From the NCBI RefSeq assembly GCF_016862095.1, contig NZ_BOMH01000016.1, positions 186,001 through 250,000 of the forward strand: DNA of 64,000 bases, in the 5' to 3' direction. A program made the translations under genes and the position numbers. Shown one piece after another: positions 1-8,504 of the stretch (positions are counted from its first letter, which is position 1; each line of letters begins with the position of its first letter). This stretch comes from Actinoplanes cyaneus (GTDB taxonomy: Bacteria; Actinomycetota; Actinomycetes; Mycobacteriales; Micromonosporaceae). The notes under the pieces are model-generated. The model saw only the letters and a list, made by a program, of their open reading frames with translations, was not told the origin of the DNA and did no database searches.

Positions 1-1
1 G

Positions 2-2410
2 GCGACCGCGCTGCTCGCGGCGACCGGCGACCAGTTCGACGAGTTGCTGGCGATCGCCGGCGGCATCCGCGACGCCGGGCTGCGCGAGGCCGGGCGGCCG
101 GGCGTGGTGACCTTCTCGAAGAAGGTCTTCATCCCGCTCACCCGCCTCTGCCAGGACCGATGTCACTACTGCACGTTCGCCACCGTGCCGCATCGCCTGC
201 CCGCCGCGTTCCTGGAGCGCGACGAGGTGCTGGAGATCGCCCGGCAGGGTGCCGCGCGGGGCTGCAAGGAGGCCCTGTTCACGCTCGGCGACCGTCCCGA
301 GGAGCGCTGGCCGGCCGCCCGCCAGTGGCTGGACGAGCGGGGTTACGACTCCACCCTCGACTACGTGCGGGCCTGCGCCATCGCGGTGCTGGAGGAGACC
401 GGCCTGCTGCCGCACCTCAACCCGGGCGTGATGAGCTGGGCCGAGCTGCAGCGGCTCAAGCCGGTCGCGCCGAGCATGGGCATGATGCTGGAGACCACCG
501 CCACCCGGCTCTGGTCCGAGCCCGGCGGCCCGCACTACGGCTCACCCGACAAGGAGCCCGCCGTCCGCCTCCGGGTCCTCGAGGACTCCGGCCGGGTCGG
601 CGTGCCGTTCACCACCGGCATCCTGATCGGCATCGGCGAGACCCCGGCCGAGCGGGTCGACGCGCTGTTCGCGATGCGCCGGGTGGCCCGCGAGTTCGGC
701 CACATCCAGGAGATCATCATCCAGAACTTCCGCGCCAAGCCGGACACGGCGATGCGCGGGATGCCCGACGCGGAGCTGCGAGAGCTGGCCGCCACGGTCG
801 CCGTCGGCCGGGTCATCATGGGCCCCCGGGCCCGCATCCAGGCCCCGCCGAATCTGATCGACGCCGAGTTCTCCCTGCTCTTGCGGGCCGGCATCGACGA
901 CTGGGGCGGGGTCTCGCCGGTGACGCCCGACCACGTCAACCCGGAGCGCCCGTGGCCGCAGATCGAGGTGCTCGCCGCCAGGTCGGCCGAGAGCGGCTTC
1001 ACCCTGCGCGAGCGCCTCACGATCTACCCGGAGTATGTGCGGCGCAGCGACGAGGGCTGGCTCGACCCGCGCCTCGCTGCTCACGTGGCAGCCCTCGCCG
1101 GTCCTGACGGCCTGGCCCGGGAGGAGGCGATCCCGGTCGGCCGCCCCTGGCAGGAGCCGGAGGAGACGTTCGGCACCGGCCGCACCGACCTGCACACGGC
1201 CGTCGACACCGAGGGCCGCACGGGGGACCGGCGCTCCGACTTCGACTTCGTCTACGGGGACTGGGACGAGGTCGCCGCGCACGTCAAGAGCGCCCCGCAG
1301 ACCGTGCCGACGGACGTGCTGGCCGGGTTGAAACTCGCCTCGACCGATCCCGCGGCGCTGCTGCTGCCGGAGCACGAGGACAAGGCGATGGCGCTGTTCG
1401 GTGCGGACGCGGGCGCGCTCGACGAGCTCGCCCGCATCGCTGATGACCTGCGGAAAGAGGTCAACGGCGACGACATCACGTACGTCGTGAACCGCAACAT
1501 CAACTTTTCGAACGTCTGCTACGTGGGTTGCCGGTTCTGCGCGTTCGCCCAGCGGGAGAAGGACGCCGACGCGTACCGGCTCTCCGTCGAGCAGGTCGCC
1601 GACCGGGCCGAGGAGGCGTGGCGGGACGGTGCGTCCGAGGTGTGCATGCAGGGCGGCATCGATCCGAAGATGCCCGTCACGGCGTATGCGGACCTGGTCC
1701 GTGCCGTGAAGAAGCGCGTCCCGGGGATGCACGTCCACGCGTACTCGCCGATGGAGATCGTCACCGCCGCGTCCAAGGCCGGGGTGTCGCTCAAGGAGTG
1801 GCTCACCGAGCTGCGCGACGCCGGGCTCGGCACCATTCCGGGCACCGCGGCCGAGATCCTCGACGACGACGTGCGCTGGGTGCTGACCAAGGGCAAGCTG
1901 CCCGCCGCCACCTGGATCGACGTGGTCACCACGGCCCACCAGGTCGGCATCCGGTCCAGCTCCACGATGATGTATGGGCACGTCGACCACCCGCGGCAGT
2001 GGCTCGGCCACTTCCGGGTGCTCGCCGGGATCCAGGACGTGACCGGCGGCTTCACCGAGTTCGTGGCGTTGCCGTTCATCCACACGAACGCCCCGATCTA
2101 CCTGGCCGGGATCGCCCGGCCCGGCCCGACCTGGCGGGAGAACCGGGTCGTCCACGCGATGGCGAGGATCTTGCTGCACGGGCGCATCGACAACATCCAG
2201 TGCTCCTGGGTGAAGCTGGGCGACGAGGGCACCCGGGTGATGCTCAACGGCGGCTGCAACGACCTGGGCGGGACGCTGATGGAGGAGACGATCTCCCGGA
2301 TGGCCGGCTCGGAGCACGGCTCGGCGCGGACCGTCGTCGAGCTCAAAGAATTGGCGGCAGCCGCGGGCCGGCCCGCTGTCGAGCGGACGACGGTCTACGG
2401 CCGCCGCTGA
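2..2410 (+). CDS. fbiC: FbiC, fused 7,8-didemethyl-8-hydroxy-5-deazariboflavin (F0) synthase, 5'-truncated by window
   Basis: Bifunctional radical-SAM enzyme that makes F0, the chromophore of coenzyme F420, from tyrosine and a pyrimidine intermediate; in archaea the two halves are separate CofH and CofG. Two CX3CX2C iron-sulfur motifs are visible: CQDRCHYC about residue 36 counted from a TTG at 44, and CYVGCRFC about residue 490, one per half. The frame is open to the left edge ([15 protein letters not shown] precedes the TTG), and this matches the usual FbiC N-terminal extension, so the TTG is unlikely to be the true start and the gene begins outside the window. It ends with a strong hairpin just downstream. 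Confidence 0.95.
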   Translation, partial: ATALLAATGDQFDELLAIAGGIRDAGLREAGRPGVVTFSKKVFIPLTRLCQDRCHYCTFATVPHRLPAAFLERDEVLEIARQGAARGCKEALFTLGDRPEERWPAARQWLDERGYDSTLDYVRACAIAVLEETGLLPHLNPGVMSWAELQRLKPVAPSMGMMLETTATRLWSEPGGPHYGSPDKEPAVRLRVLEDSGRVGVPFTTGILIGIGETPAERVDALFAMRRVAREFGHIQEIIIQNFRAKPDTAMRGMPDAELRELAATVAVGRVIMGPRARIQAPPNLIDAEFSLLLRAGIDDWGGVSPVTPDHVNPERPWPQIEVLAARSAESGFTLRERLTIYPEYVRRSDEGWLDPRLAAHVAALAGPDGLAREEAIPVGRPWQEPEETFGTGRTDLHTAVDTEGRTGDRRSDFDFVYGDWDEVAAHVKSAPQTVPTDVLAGLKLASTDPAALLLPEHEDKAMALFGADAGALDELARIADDLRKEVNGDDITYVVNRNINFSNVCYVGCRFCAFAQREKDADAYRLSVEQVADRAEEAWRDGASEVCMQGGIDPKMPVTAYADLVRAVKKRVPGMHVHAYSPMEIVTAASKAGVSLKEWLTELRDAGLGTIPGTAAEILDDDVRWVLTKGKLPAATWIDVVTTAHQVGIRSSSTMMYGHVDHPRQWLGHFRVLAGIQDVTGGFTEFVALPFIHTNAPIYLAGIARPGPTWRENRVVHAMARILLHGRIDNIQCSWVKLGDEGTRVMLNGGCNDLGGTLMEETISRMAGSEHGSARTVVELKELAAAAGRPAVERTTVYGRR

Positions 2411-2426
2411 CCCGTCACCGTCCCGG

Positions 2427-2478
2427 GGCTGGCTCCCAGGGGTCTTTCCGAGGGCTCAAAGACCCCTGGAGCCCAGCC
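2427..2478 (+). terminator. Long hairpin terminator after fbiC
   Basis: A 21-base arm (2427-2447) pairs almost perfectly with 2458-2478 around a 10-base loop. It lies 17 bases after the fbiC stop. There is no U-tract, as is common in high-GC actinomycetes. The arms are GC-rich and end in AAAG/CTTT at the loop. Confidence 0.8.
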
Positions 2479-2602
2479 GGGACCGCACGCCCGCGCGCGG
2501 TGTTCAGCTGAGACCGCACGCCTGTGCGCGATGTTGAGCCGGGACCGCGCGCCCGTGCGGCGTGTTCAGCCGGGTCCGCGCGCCTGTGCGGCATGTTCAG
2601 CC
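2479..2602. repeat. Four tandem 31-bp repeats
   Basis: Units start at 2479, 2510, 2541 and 2572, exactly 31 bp apart. Each reads roughly GGGACCGCRCGCCYGTGCG-NNN-TGTTCAGCC. The period is not a multiple of 3 and no credible gene covers it. It directly abuts the fbiC terminator. Confidence 0.85.
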
Positions 2603-3147
2603 GCCGCGTGGCGATCGCTGCTGCCCGGCTCGGCTTGTCCGAGCTGGGTGGTGTTGCTCCCGCTGCTGTCGCGCTCCCGGCTGGTTCTCCGGTGTCCTTC
2701 GTGGCGCTGAAGCACCCCTCACCGCCAGCCGACAGAGCGACAGGGCCGTGCCGGGCGGGTGGGGATTGACACGGAAGTTGAAGGTTTCGATTTCGGGACA
2801 GGTGGGGATTCGGCGCCCCGACCGGACCGTCCGGGACCGTTTGGACCGTCTCATCACGCCGGTCGCGGGCGGACTGTCCCGGGTGGCGCGCGGACCCTCC
2901 GCGACCGCGTTACCGGTGAGTAGAAGGAGCCCTGCGGGACAAGCGTCCGACCTGTTCGGGACGGGAATCGGTGGTGGTGGGGACGCGGTCGCATGACCCC
3001 CCTTCTGGTCAGGTAACAAAACGGGTTAAATTGGACGCGTAGGTAGACGCTCGCGTTACCTCCCGGTGGCTCCGGGAGATAGGGCAGGAACGGGACCTCG
3101 ACGCGCCGTGGCGCCGAGGGGAAACGGGCCCATTTATCAGGTTCGGC
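2603..3147. other. Gene-free stretch upstream of whiB
   Basis: No credible gene. It holds a direct repeat GGTGGGGATT at 2758 and 2801; three GGACCGT heptamers at 2824, 2834 and 2843 (about one helical turn apart); a CTCCCGG/CCGGGAG hairpin at 3060-3078; and AGGTAAC (3011) facing GTTACCT (3055). This looks like a long regulatory region for whiB, but no binding protein can be named. Confidence 0.5.
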
Positions 3148-3177
3148 TTGACGACGCACGTCTTACACGCGTGTAAT
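3148..3177 (+). promoter_or_regulatory. Probable whiB promoter overlapped by a perfect palindrome
   Basis: TTGACG (3148-3153) and TGTAAT (3172-3177) are separated by 18 bases, a plausible housekeeping-type promoter. The perfect 14-base palindrome TTACACGCGTGTAA (3163-3176) overlaps the -10 element and would block RNA polymerase if a dimeric repressor bound. A GCCGGC-N6-GCCGGC inverted repeat (3255-3272) lies in the predicted leader. Confidence 0.55.
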
Positions 3178-3294
3178 TTTGGTGGGGTTGTGGGGACGAT
3201 GTGCGACTTTTGCGTCGAACCCACAGAAACACGCCGCGTGCGTGGGGGGTCAGTGCCGGCATCGCTGCCGGCGCAGAAATTTGGAGGCACGCCG

Positions 3295-3552
3295 ATGGAA
3301 GCGCAGGTTGAAGGGGTAGACCTGCTCGGGGACGCGCCCGAGTGGCAGGAGCGGGCGCTGTGTTCACAGACCGATCCGGAGGCCTTCTTCCCGGAGAAGG
3401 GCGGATCGACGCGCGAGGCCAAGCGCATCTGCGGCCGCTGTGAGGTCAAGGCCGAATGTCTGGAGTATGCACTCGGTCATGACGAGCGTTTCGGGATCTG
3501 GGGTGGACTGTCCGAACGTGAACGTCGCAAGTTGAAGCGCCGCGTCGCCTGA
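3295..3552 (+). CDS. whiB: WhiB-family iron-sulfur transcriptional regulator (WhiB/WhmD type)
   Basis: 85-residue Wbl protein. Four cysteines fit the [4Fe-4S] pattern: ALCSQTD, then ICGRCEVKAEC. The GIWGG turn and the basic ERERRKLKRR tail that touches DNA follow. The QTDPEAFFPEKGG and EYALGHDERFGIWGG wording fits the WhiB/WhmD (WhiB2) subfamily, which in actinomycetes controls septation and sporulation with WhiA; that role is family knowledge. ATG at 3295 has GGAGG at 3283. An in-frame upstream extension to 3148 lies over the promoter and is rejected. Confidence 0.93.
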   Translation: MEAQVEGVDLLGDAPEWQERALCSQTDPEAFFPEKGGSTREAKRICGRCEVKAECLEYALGHDERFGIWGGLSERERRKLKRRVA

Positions 3553-3620
3553 TCGCGGCAGGTCCGGCAGTTCGCGCGAGGGGGCACGGCAGTCCGGACG
3601 GGTGCGGCAGCACGTGGGCT

Positions 3621-3717
3621 GCGGCCGTACCACAGCAGGTGATCGCGCGGCCGTACCACAGCAGGTGATCGCGCGGCCGTGCCGCGGCAAGGATCGCGCG
3701 GCCGTACCACAGCAGTG
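3621..3717. repeat. Four tandem ~26-bp repeats
   Basis: Units beginning GCGGCCGTACCACAGCAG start at 3621, 3647, 3673 and 3698 (periods 26, 26, 25); the third is diverged (GTGCCGCGGCAAG). The array sits in the roughly 330-bp gap between whiB and the convergent zincin-like gene. The rest of that gap (3553-3620 and 3718-3884) shows nothing else recognisable. Confidence 0.85.
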
Positions 3718-3884
3718 ACCGTGCTGAGGCGGAACGCGTCGGCCGCAAGAACCGTTGCACCGCAGGGCCGGCCCGGCTTTCACCGGAGGGAACCGCAGAC
3801 CGGGAGCGGCCCGGAGCGGATTGTCGGCAGCCGCCGAACCGGCCGCCGGGCGAACACGGGGCACGGCCGACCGTGCCGGAGGCG

Positions 3885-4361
3885 TCAGGCCAGCTCGTCC
3901 GGGTCGACGCCGAGCAGGTTGGCAACCTGCTCGATGATCACGTCGTGGACGAGGTCGGCGAGGTCCTCCCGGTCCATCGCCCGGAACTCCAGCGGGCGCC
4001 GGTACAGCACGATCCGTGGCGGCAGCTCGTGTCGCCCCGGGCGGCCGGGCAGCAGCCGGGCCAGGGGCACCTCGCCGTCCTCGAGCACGTCCGAGTCGTA
4101 GACGTTGAGCTCGGGCGGCACGTCCTCGACCGCGAACTCGACGCCCGCGAGCTCCTTCGCATAGCGGCGTTCCAAGCTCTCGACGGTGTCCAGCACCAGG
4201 TCGTCGAAGATCTCCGCCTTGGTGCGGGCCAGGGGCACGGTCGCCGGCACCAGGCGGCCCCGCAGGCCACGGCCGTGCCGATCGCGCCGCGCCGGATGAC
4301 CCGGGCCGGAGGTGCGCGCCGCCTTGGGATCGGTGCGACGGCGTTCGGGGCTGGTGGTCAC
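3885..4361 (-). CDS. Zincin-like metallopeptidase-family protein with degenerate active site
   Basis: About 158 residues from a GTG at 4361; an ATG at 4391 would add ten residues. The C-terminal half matches the small zincin-like family (PF06262/DUF1025-type). Where family members carry HExxHH followed by G and D, this protein has EQVANLLGVDPDEL near its end, so the zinc ligands are missing and it is probably not a protease. The N-terminal ~45 residues are basic and low in complexity. It is conserved beside whiB, DUF3499 and manB in many actinomycetes (from memory). Function unknown. Confidence 0.75.
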   Translation of the reverse strand: MTTSPERRRTDPKAARTSGPGHPARRDRHGRGLRGRLVPATVPLARTKAEIFDDLVLDTVESLERRYAKELAGVEFAVEDVPPELNVYDSDVLEDGEVPLARLLPGRPGRHELPPRIVLYRRPLEFRAMDREDLADLVHDVIIEQVANLLGVDPDELA

Positions 4362-4548
4362 CTCGTGAGCGTATCCCCACCCGGGCGACATCCGTGGTCA
4401 GCCCGTTCCTCACCGTGTGTCCCGGGCGTTAATTCGTCCCATCGAGACGGCGTGTCGGGGCACCATGGCCGAATCGTGATGCATCACGGGTCGGCGTGTC
4501 GCGGGGTAACGCTCCCCAGAAGGCCCGGCGGAGAGATAACGTGCCGCC

Positions 4549-4914
4549 GTGAGGTCACCACGGCGCTGCTCCCGGAACGGCTGTCCCCGACAGGCGGTCG
4601 CCACCCTGACCTACGTCTACAGCGATTCGACCGCTGTCGTCGGTCCGCTCGCGGCGTTCGCCGAACCCCATACGTACGACCTCTGCGAGCCGCACGCCCG
4701 CAGCCTCACCGCCCCCCGAGGCTGGGAGCTGGTCCGCCACGACGGCGACTTCGCGCCGCCGCCCCCCACCACCGACGACCTGGTCGCCCTGGCCGAGGCC
4801 GTCCGTGAGGCGGCCCGTCCGGCGCCGCCCCAGCGCCCGGACACCCAGGACCAGCAGCCCGGCCACCAGACCGGCCGCCGCGGCCACCTGCGCGTCATCC
4901 CGCCCTCTCACTAG
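4549..4914 (+). CDS. DUF3499 family protein
   Basis: 121 residues from GTG at 4549. The N-terminus has a zinc-ribbon-like start (CSRNGCPRQAVATLTYVYSDS) and a later CEPHARSLTAPRGWELVRH segment, both typical of DUF3499. The C-terminal 40 residues are Pro/Gln-rich and poorly conserved. It is divergent from the zincin-like gene, so the 190 bp between them probably hold both promoters. Biochemical role unknown. Confidence 0.82.
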   Translation: MRSPRRCSRNGCPRQAVATLTYVYSDSTAVVGPLAAFAEPHTYDLCEPHARSLTAPRGWELVRHDGDFAPPPPTTDDLVALAEAVREAARPAPPQRPDTQDQQPGHQTGRRGHLRVIPPSH

Positions 4915-4920
4915 CGACCC

Positions 4921-5036
4921 GCCGGAACGACGCGGCAAGACGCCCGCCGGAACGACGCGGCAAACGCGCCCGCCCGAATGACGCGGGCAGCGCCTGCCCA
5001 AGCGACGCGGGCAGCGTTCGCCGGAACGACACGGCC
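4921..5036. repeat. Five tandem ~25-bp repeats
   Basis: Units built on GCCGGAACGACGCGGCAA start at 4921, 4946, 4972, 4996 and 5020 (periods 24-26). The first two are nearly identical and later ones drift. Noncoding; between DUF3499 and the convergent deacetylase gene. Confidence 0.8.
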
Positions 5037-5126
5037 GGCGCCCCGAGTGTGCCTCAACTCACAAGGCGCACCGGAGAGCCGGCCGGGAGTGGCGCCGCTG
5101 TCAGCGCCGGATGGGCCCGGAGCCGG

Positions 5127-5990
5127 TCACGGCAGCGCGATCAGCTTGAAGCGGCTCTTCAGCCACGGGAGCAGCACCCCATACGCCTTGATCGTGTCCG
5201 GCTGCGCATAGTCGTGCGACAGCACGATCGCCCCGGCGTGGGTCCGCTTCTTCACCGAGTTGATCACCCGGGAGGTGTGCGCCCCGTCGGACTCCTCGCG
5301 CCCGTGCTCCCAGTCCCGCGGGTCGACCTTCCAGTAGATCGACTTCATGCCGAGTTCCTTGGCGACCTTCACGACGTCCGGCGTGAAGTTGCCGCCGGGC
5401 GCACGGAAGTACTTGATCTGCGCCCCGGGAACGGCGGCCTGGATGGCGTCGTTCGTCCGCTTCATGTCGGCGCGGATCTCGGCGGTCTTCTTCTTGCCGA
5501 GCTTCAGGTCGTGGTTCCAGGTGTGGTTGCACAGGGCGTGCCCACCGGCCACGATCTTGCGGACCAGGTCGGGGTGGCTCTTCACGTTCTCGCCGACCAG
5601 GCAGAACGTCGCCTTGACGTGCTGCTTGGCGAGCATGTTGAGCAACGCCGGGGTGTTGGCCGGGTCGGGGCCGTCGTCGAAGGTGAGCGCGACGCCCTTG
5701 CCGCCGGTGGTGAGCAGGCTGCCGGCCGGGCCGGTGCGCGCGGCGGGCTTCTTCGGCTTGCTCTTGCCGGGGACGGTGGTCTTCTCGGTGCGTGGTGCGG
5801 ACGGCGTCGTCGGCGCCGGGGCGGACGGGGCCGGGGCCGTGCTCGCGGCCGGGGCAGTGCTGGGTGCGATCGCTGCCGGTGGGGCCGCCTCGGAGTGGGA
5901 CGACTGGGCGGCAGCCGCCTGGCCGAGAAGTCCCGCCATGACCAGCGACATACTGATCAACAGGGCCTTCCGGGTGTGGGACAGCCGCAT
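5127..5990 (-). CDS. Secreted polysaccharide deacetylase (NodB domain)
   Basis: 287 residues, carbohydrate esterase family 4. The N-terminus has a basic start and hydrophobic core ending ...GLLGQAAAAQ, a clear signal peptide. A ~55-residue Pro/Ala/Ser/Thr linker follows, then the NodB domain with TFDDGP (motif 1), HTWNH (motif 2, metal-binding histidines), RAPGG (motif 3), DPRDW (motif 4) and LSHD (motif 5). All catalytic motifs are present. The likely substrate is an N-acetylated cell-wall glycan such as peptidoglycan or chitin; the exact substrate is not visible. Confidence 0.93.
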   Translation of the reverse strand: MRLSHTRKALLISMSLVMAGLLGQAAAAQSSHSEAAPPAAIAPSTAPAASTAPAPSAPAPTTPSAPRTEKTTVPGKSKPKKPAARTGPAGSLLTTGGKGVALTFDDGPDPANTPALLNMLAKQHVKATFCLVGENVKSHPDLVRKIVAGGHALCNHTWNHDLKLGKKKTAEIRADMKRTNDAIQAAVPGAQIKYFRAPGGNFTPDVVKVAKELGMKSIYWKVDPRDWEHGREESDGAHTSRVINSVKKRTHAGAIVLSHDYAQPDTIKAYGVLLPWLKSRFKLIALP

Positions 5991-6525
5991 CGATTACCTC
6001 CCCAGATCATCGGCGACTGACGAGGATGCCTGGGGAATCGGCAGTCCGCCAAGTCCCATGAGCATCCTTCGCGCTGATTTCGCTACATGTTCGCTTCGGT
6101 CGTCGTATCCTCCAACACTCGCGCCACCCCGCACGCATGACCGTAAATGTCCCGAATTGATGGCAATGCGCGTGCGACCGGTCTTCACTCCGAGTATCGG
6201 CCCGCAACCGCCGCGCGACTCCACCGCTCACCCGCGCGGGCGTGCCATCCTTCGCCGGTCGTGTGACACGTGTCTCGCAAGCGGTCGACGGATCGAAGAT
6301 CCACCCCTTGCCCGTACGAGATGAGCACCGAGCCGGACGCAGCCGTGAGCACCAGCCCGACCGCTCGAGCTGGTGCTCAGGGTTGTTTCCCGGCCCGCGA
6401 AGCACCCGTGTGCACCAGCCGGGGCCGTGCGGCGCGGCCGGGAGCCGATGGCGGGGAGACGGCGCGGGGACACGCACAGGGCCTTACGTCGTGACGGGCG
6501 TCGTCACGACGTACGGCAAAGGGGG
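5991..6525. other. Gene-free region upstream of the deacetylase, with hairpin
   Basis: No gene supported. It should hold the deacetylase promoter (minus strand). At 6347-6378 a perfect 10-bp stem GAGCACCAGC/GCTGGTGCTC encloses a 12-base loop; it could terminate the DUF779 operon coming from the right. Related GAGCACC/GTGCACCAGC words recur nearby (6322, 6410). Confidence 0.5.
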
Positions 6526-6900
6526 TCAATGGCGAAGCGAAGCGAGCTCCTCCTCCGTCAGCAACCGTGAGCGGATCAGGAACCGCACCCCCTCCGGCGC
6601 CTCCAGCGAGAACCCGGCGCCGCGGCCGGGCACGACGTCGACGGTCAGATGGGTGTGCTTCCAGAGCTCGAACTGCGCGGCCGACATCCAGAACGTGACG
6701 GGCTCCGGCACCCCCTCGACGGCCAGGGACTCGAGCAGCACGTCGGAGCGGCCGGTGCGGAACTCGCCCTCCGGGAAGCACATCGGCGAGCTGCCGTCGC
6801 AGCAGCCGCCGGACTGGTGGAACATCAACGGCCCGTGTTGCTCCCGGAGCCGCCGCAGGAGGCCGGCGGCCGCGGGAGTCACGTCAACCCTGGTGGCCAT
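6526..6900 (-). CDS. DUF779 domain protein
   Basis: About 124 residues starting MATRVDVTPAAAG (an in-frame ATG 12 bases further upstream is possible). The QSGGCCDGSSPMC cysteine cluster and the FWMSAAQFELWKHTH segment are typical of DUF779. It lies 48 bases after the aldehyde dehydrogenase, and the same gene pair is common in bacteria, suggesting a role in maturation or regulation of the dehydrogenase. That link is inference; the molecular function is unknown. Confidence 0.88.
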   Translation of the reverse strand: MATRVDVTPAAAGLLRRLREQHGPLMFHQSGGCCDGSSPMCFPEGEFRTGRSDVLLESLAVEGVPEPVTFWMSAAQFELWKHTHLTVDVVPGRGAGFSLEAPEGVRFLIRSRLLTEEELASLRH

Positions 6901-6948
6901 GATCGGCCGCATCGTGGCGGAGCGAGGCGCGGGGGAGCGTGGCCATCT

Positions 6949-8472
6949 CTAGAAGAACCCCATGGCCTTGGGGGAGTAGCTGACCAGCAGGTTCTTCGTC
7001 TGCTGGTAGTGGTCGAGCATCATCCGGTGGTTCTCCCGGCCGATGCCGGACTGCTTGTAACCGCCGAACGCGGCGTGCGCCGGGTACAGGTGGTAGCAGT
7101 TGGTCCAGACGCGTCCGGCCTTGATCGCGCGTCCGGCCCGGTACGCCTTGTTGATGTCGCGCGTCCACACTCCGGCCCCGAGGCCGTAGAGCGAGTCGTT
7201 GGCGATCTTGATGGCGTCGTCGAAGTCGGCGAACGGGGTGACCGAGACGACCGGCCCGAAGATCTCCTCCTGGAAGATCCGCATCGCGTTGCGGCCCTCG
7301 AAGATCGTCGGCTGCACGTAGTAGCCGCCGTTGAGGTCTCCGCCGAGGTCCGCGCGCCCGCCGCCGGTCAGCGCCTTCGCGCCCTCCTGCCGGCCGATGT
7401 CCAGGTACGACAGGATCTTCTCCAGCTGGTCGTTGGAGGCCTGCGCCCCGACCTGCGTGTCGGTGTCCAGCGGGTTGCCCTGCTTGAGGTTCTCCACCCG
7501 CTTCACGCCCGCGGCCAGGAAGTCCTGGTAGTGGCTCTGCTGGATCAGCGCACGACTCGGGCAGGTGCAGACCTCGCCCTGGTTGAGCGCGAACATCGAG
7601 AAGCCCTCGAGCGCCTTGTCGTAGAAGTCGTCGTCGGCGCCGCTGACGTCGTCGAAGAAGATGTTCGGGCTCTTGCCGCCGAGCTCCAGCGTGACCGGGA
7701 TCAGGTTCTCCGAGGCGTACTGCATGATCAGCCGCCCGGTCGTGGTCTCGCCGGTGAACGCGATCTTGGCGACCCGGTTCGAGGAAGCGAGCGGCTTGCC
7801 GGCCTCGACGCCGAAGCCGTTCACGATGTTCACCACGCCGGCCGGGAGCAGGTCGCCGATCAGCGAGAACAGGTAGTGGATCGAGGCCGGGGTCTGCTCG
7901 GCCGGCTTGAGCACGACGGCGTTGCCGGCGGCCAGGGCGGGCGCGAGCTTCCAGACCGCCATCAGGATCGGGAAGTTCCACGGGATGATCTGGCCGACCA
8001 CGCCGAGCGGCTCGTGGAAGTGGTAGGCGACGGTGTCCTCGTCGATCTGGCCCGCGCTGCCCTCCTGGGCCCTGATACAGCCCGCGAAGTAGCGGAAGTG
8101 ATCGATCGCGAGCGGGAGGTCGGCGGCGAGCGTCTCCCGGATCGGCTTGCCGTTCTCCCAGGCCTCGGCGAGGGCCAGCTTCTCCAGGTTCTGCTCCATC
8201 CGGTCGGCGATCCGGTTGAGGACGGTGGCGCGTTCGGCCGGGGAGGTGCGGCCCCAGGCGCCGGCCGCGCCGTGCGCCGCATCGAGCGCCCGCTCCACGT
8301 CGGCCTCGGTGCCCCTGGCGACCTCGGTGAAGGCCTGACCGTTGACCGGGCTGGGGTTCTCGAAGTACTGCCCCCGGGCCGGCGGGACGTACTCGCCGCC
8401 GATGTAGTGGTCGTAGCGGGACTGGTAGCTGACGATGGCGCCGTCGGAACCGGGCGGGGTGTAGATGGTCAC
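6949..8472 (-). CDS. NAD-dependent aldehyde dehydrogenase (acetaldehyde/ExaC-like)
   Basis: 507 residues from GTG at 8472, chosen because GAGGAG lies 8-9 bases upstream. Catalytic Cys302 is in [11 protein letters not shown] and the Glu motif LELGGKSP is present, both at canonical ALDH positions; [12 protein letters not shown] is the NAD-binding turn. The family oxidises short aliphatic aldehydes. Organisation regulator - ALDH - DUF779 on one strand, with only 32 bp between regulator stop and this start, suggests one operon responding to an aldehyde or alcohol substrate. Confidence 0.93.
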   Translation of the reverse strand: MTIYTPPGSDGAIVSYQSRYDHYIGGEYVPPARGQYFENPSPVNGQAFTEVARGTEADVERALDAAHGAAGAWGRTSPAERATVLNRIADRMEQNLEKLALAEAWENGKPIRETLAADLPLAIDHFRYFAGCIRAQEGSAGQIDEDTVAYHFHEPLGVVGQIIPWNFPILMAVWKLAPALAAGNAVVLKPAEQTPASIHYLFSLIGDLLPAGVVNIVNGFGVEAGKPLASSNRVAKIAFTGETTTGRLIMQYASENLIPVTLELGGKSPNIFFDDVSGADDDFYDKALEGFSMFALNQGEVCTCPSRALIQQSHYQDFLAAGVKRVENLKQGNPLDTDTQVGAQASNDQLEKILSYLDIGRQEGAKALTGGGRADLGGDLNGGYYVQPTIFEGRNAMRIFQEEIFGPVVSVTPFADFDDAIKIANDSLYGLGAGVWTRDINKAYRAGRAIKAGRVWTNCYHLYPAHAAFGGYKQSGIGRENHRMMLDHYQQTKNLLVSYSPKAMGFF

Positions 8473-8504
8473 GGTCTCGCCTCCTCGTTTGAGGCGGACG
8501 TTAG

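Noticed and set aside
2479..2602. CRISPR array
   Set aside because: Units are contiguous with no unique spacers and no cas genes; same for the arrays at 3621, 4921 and 28133.
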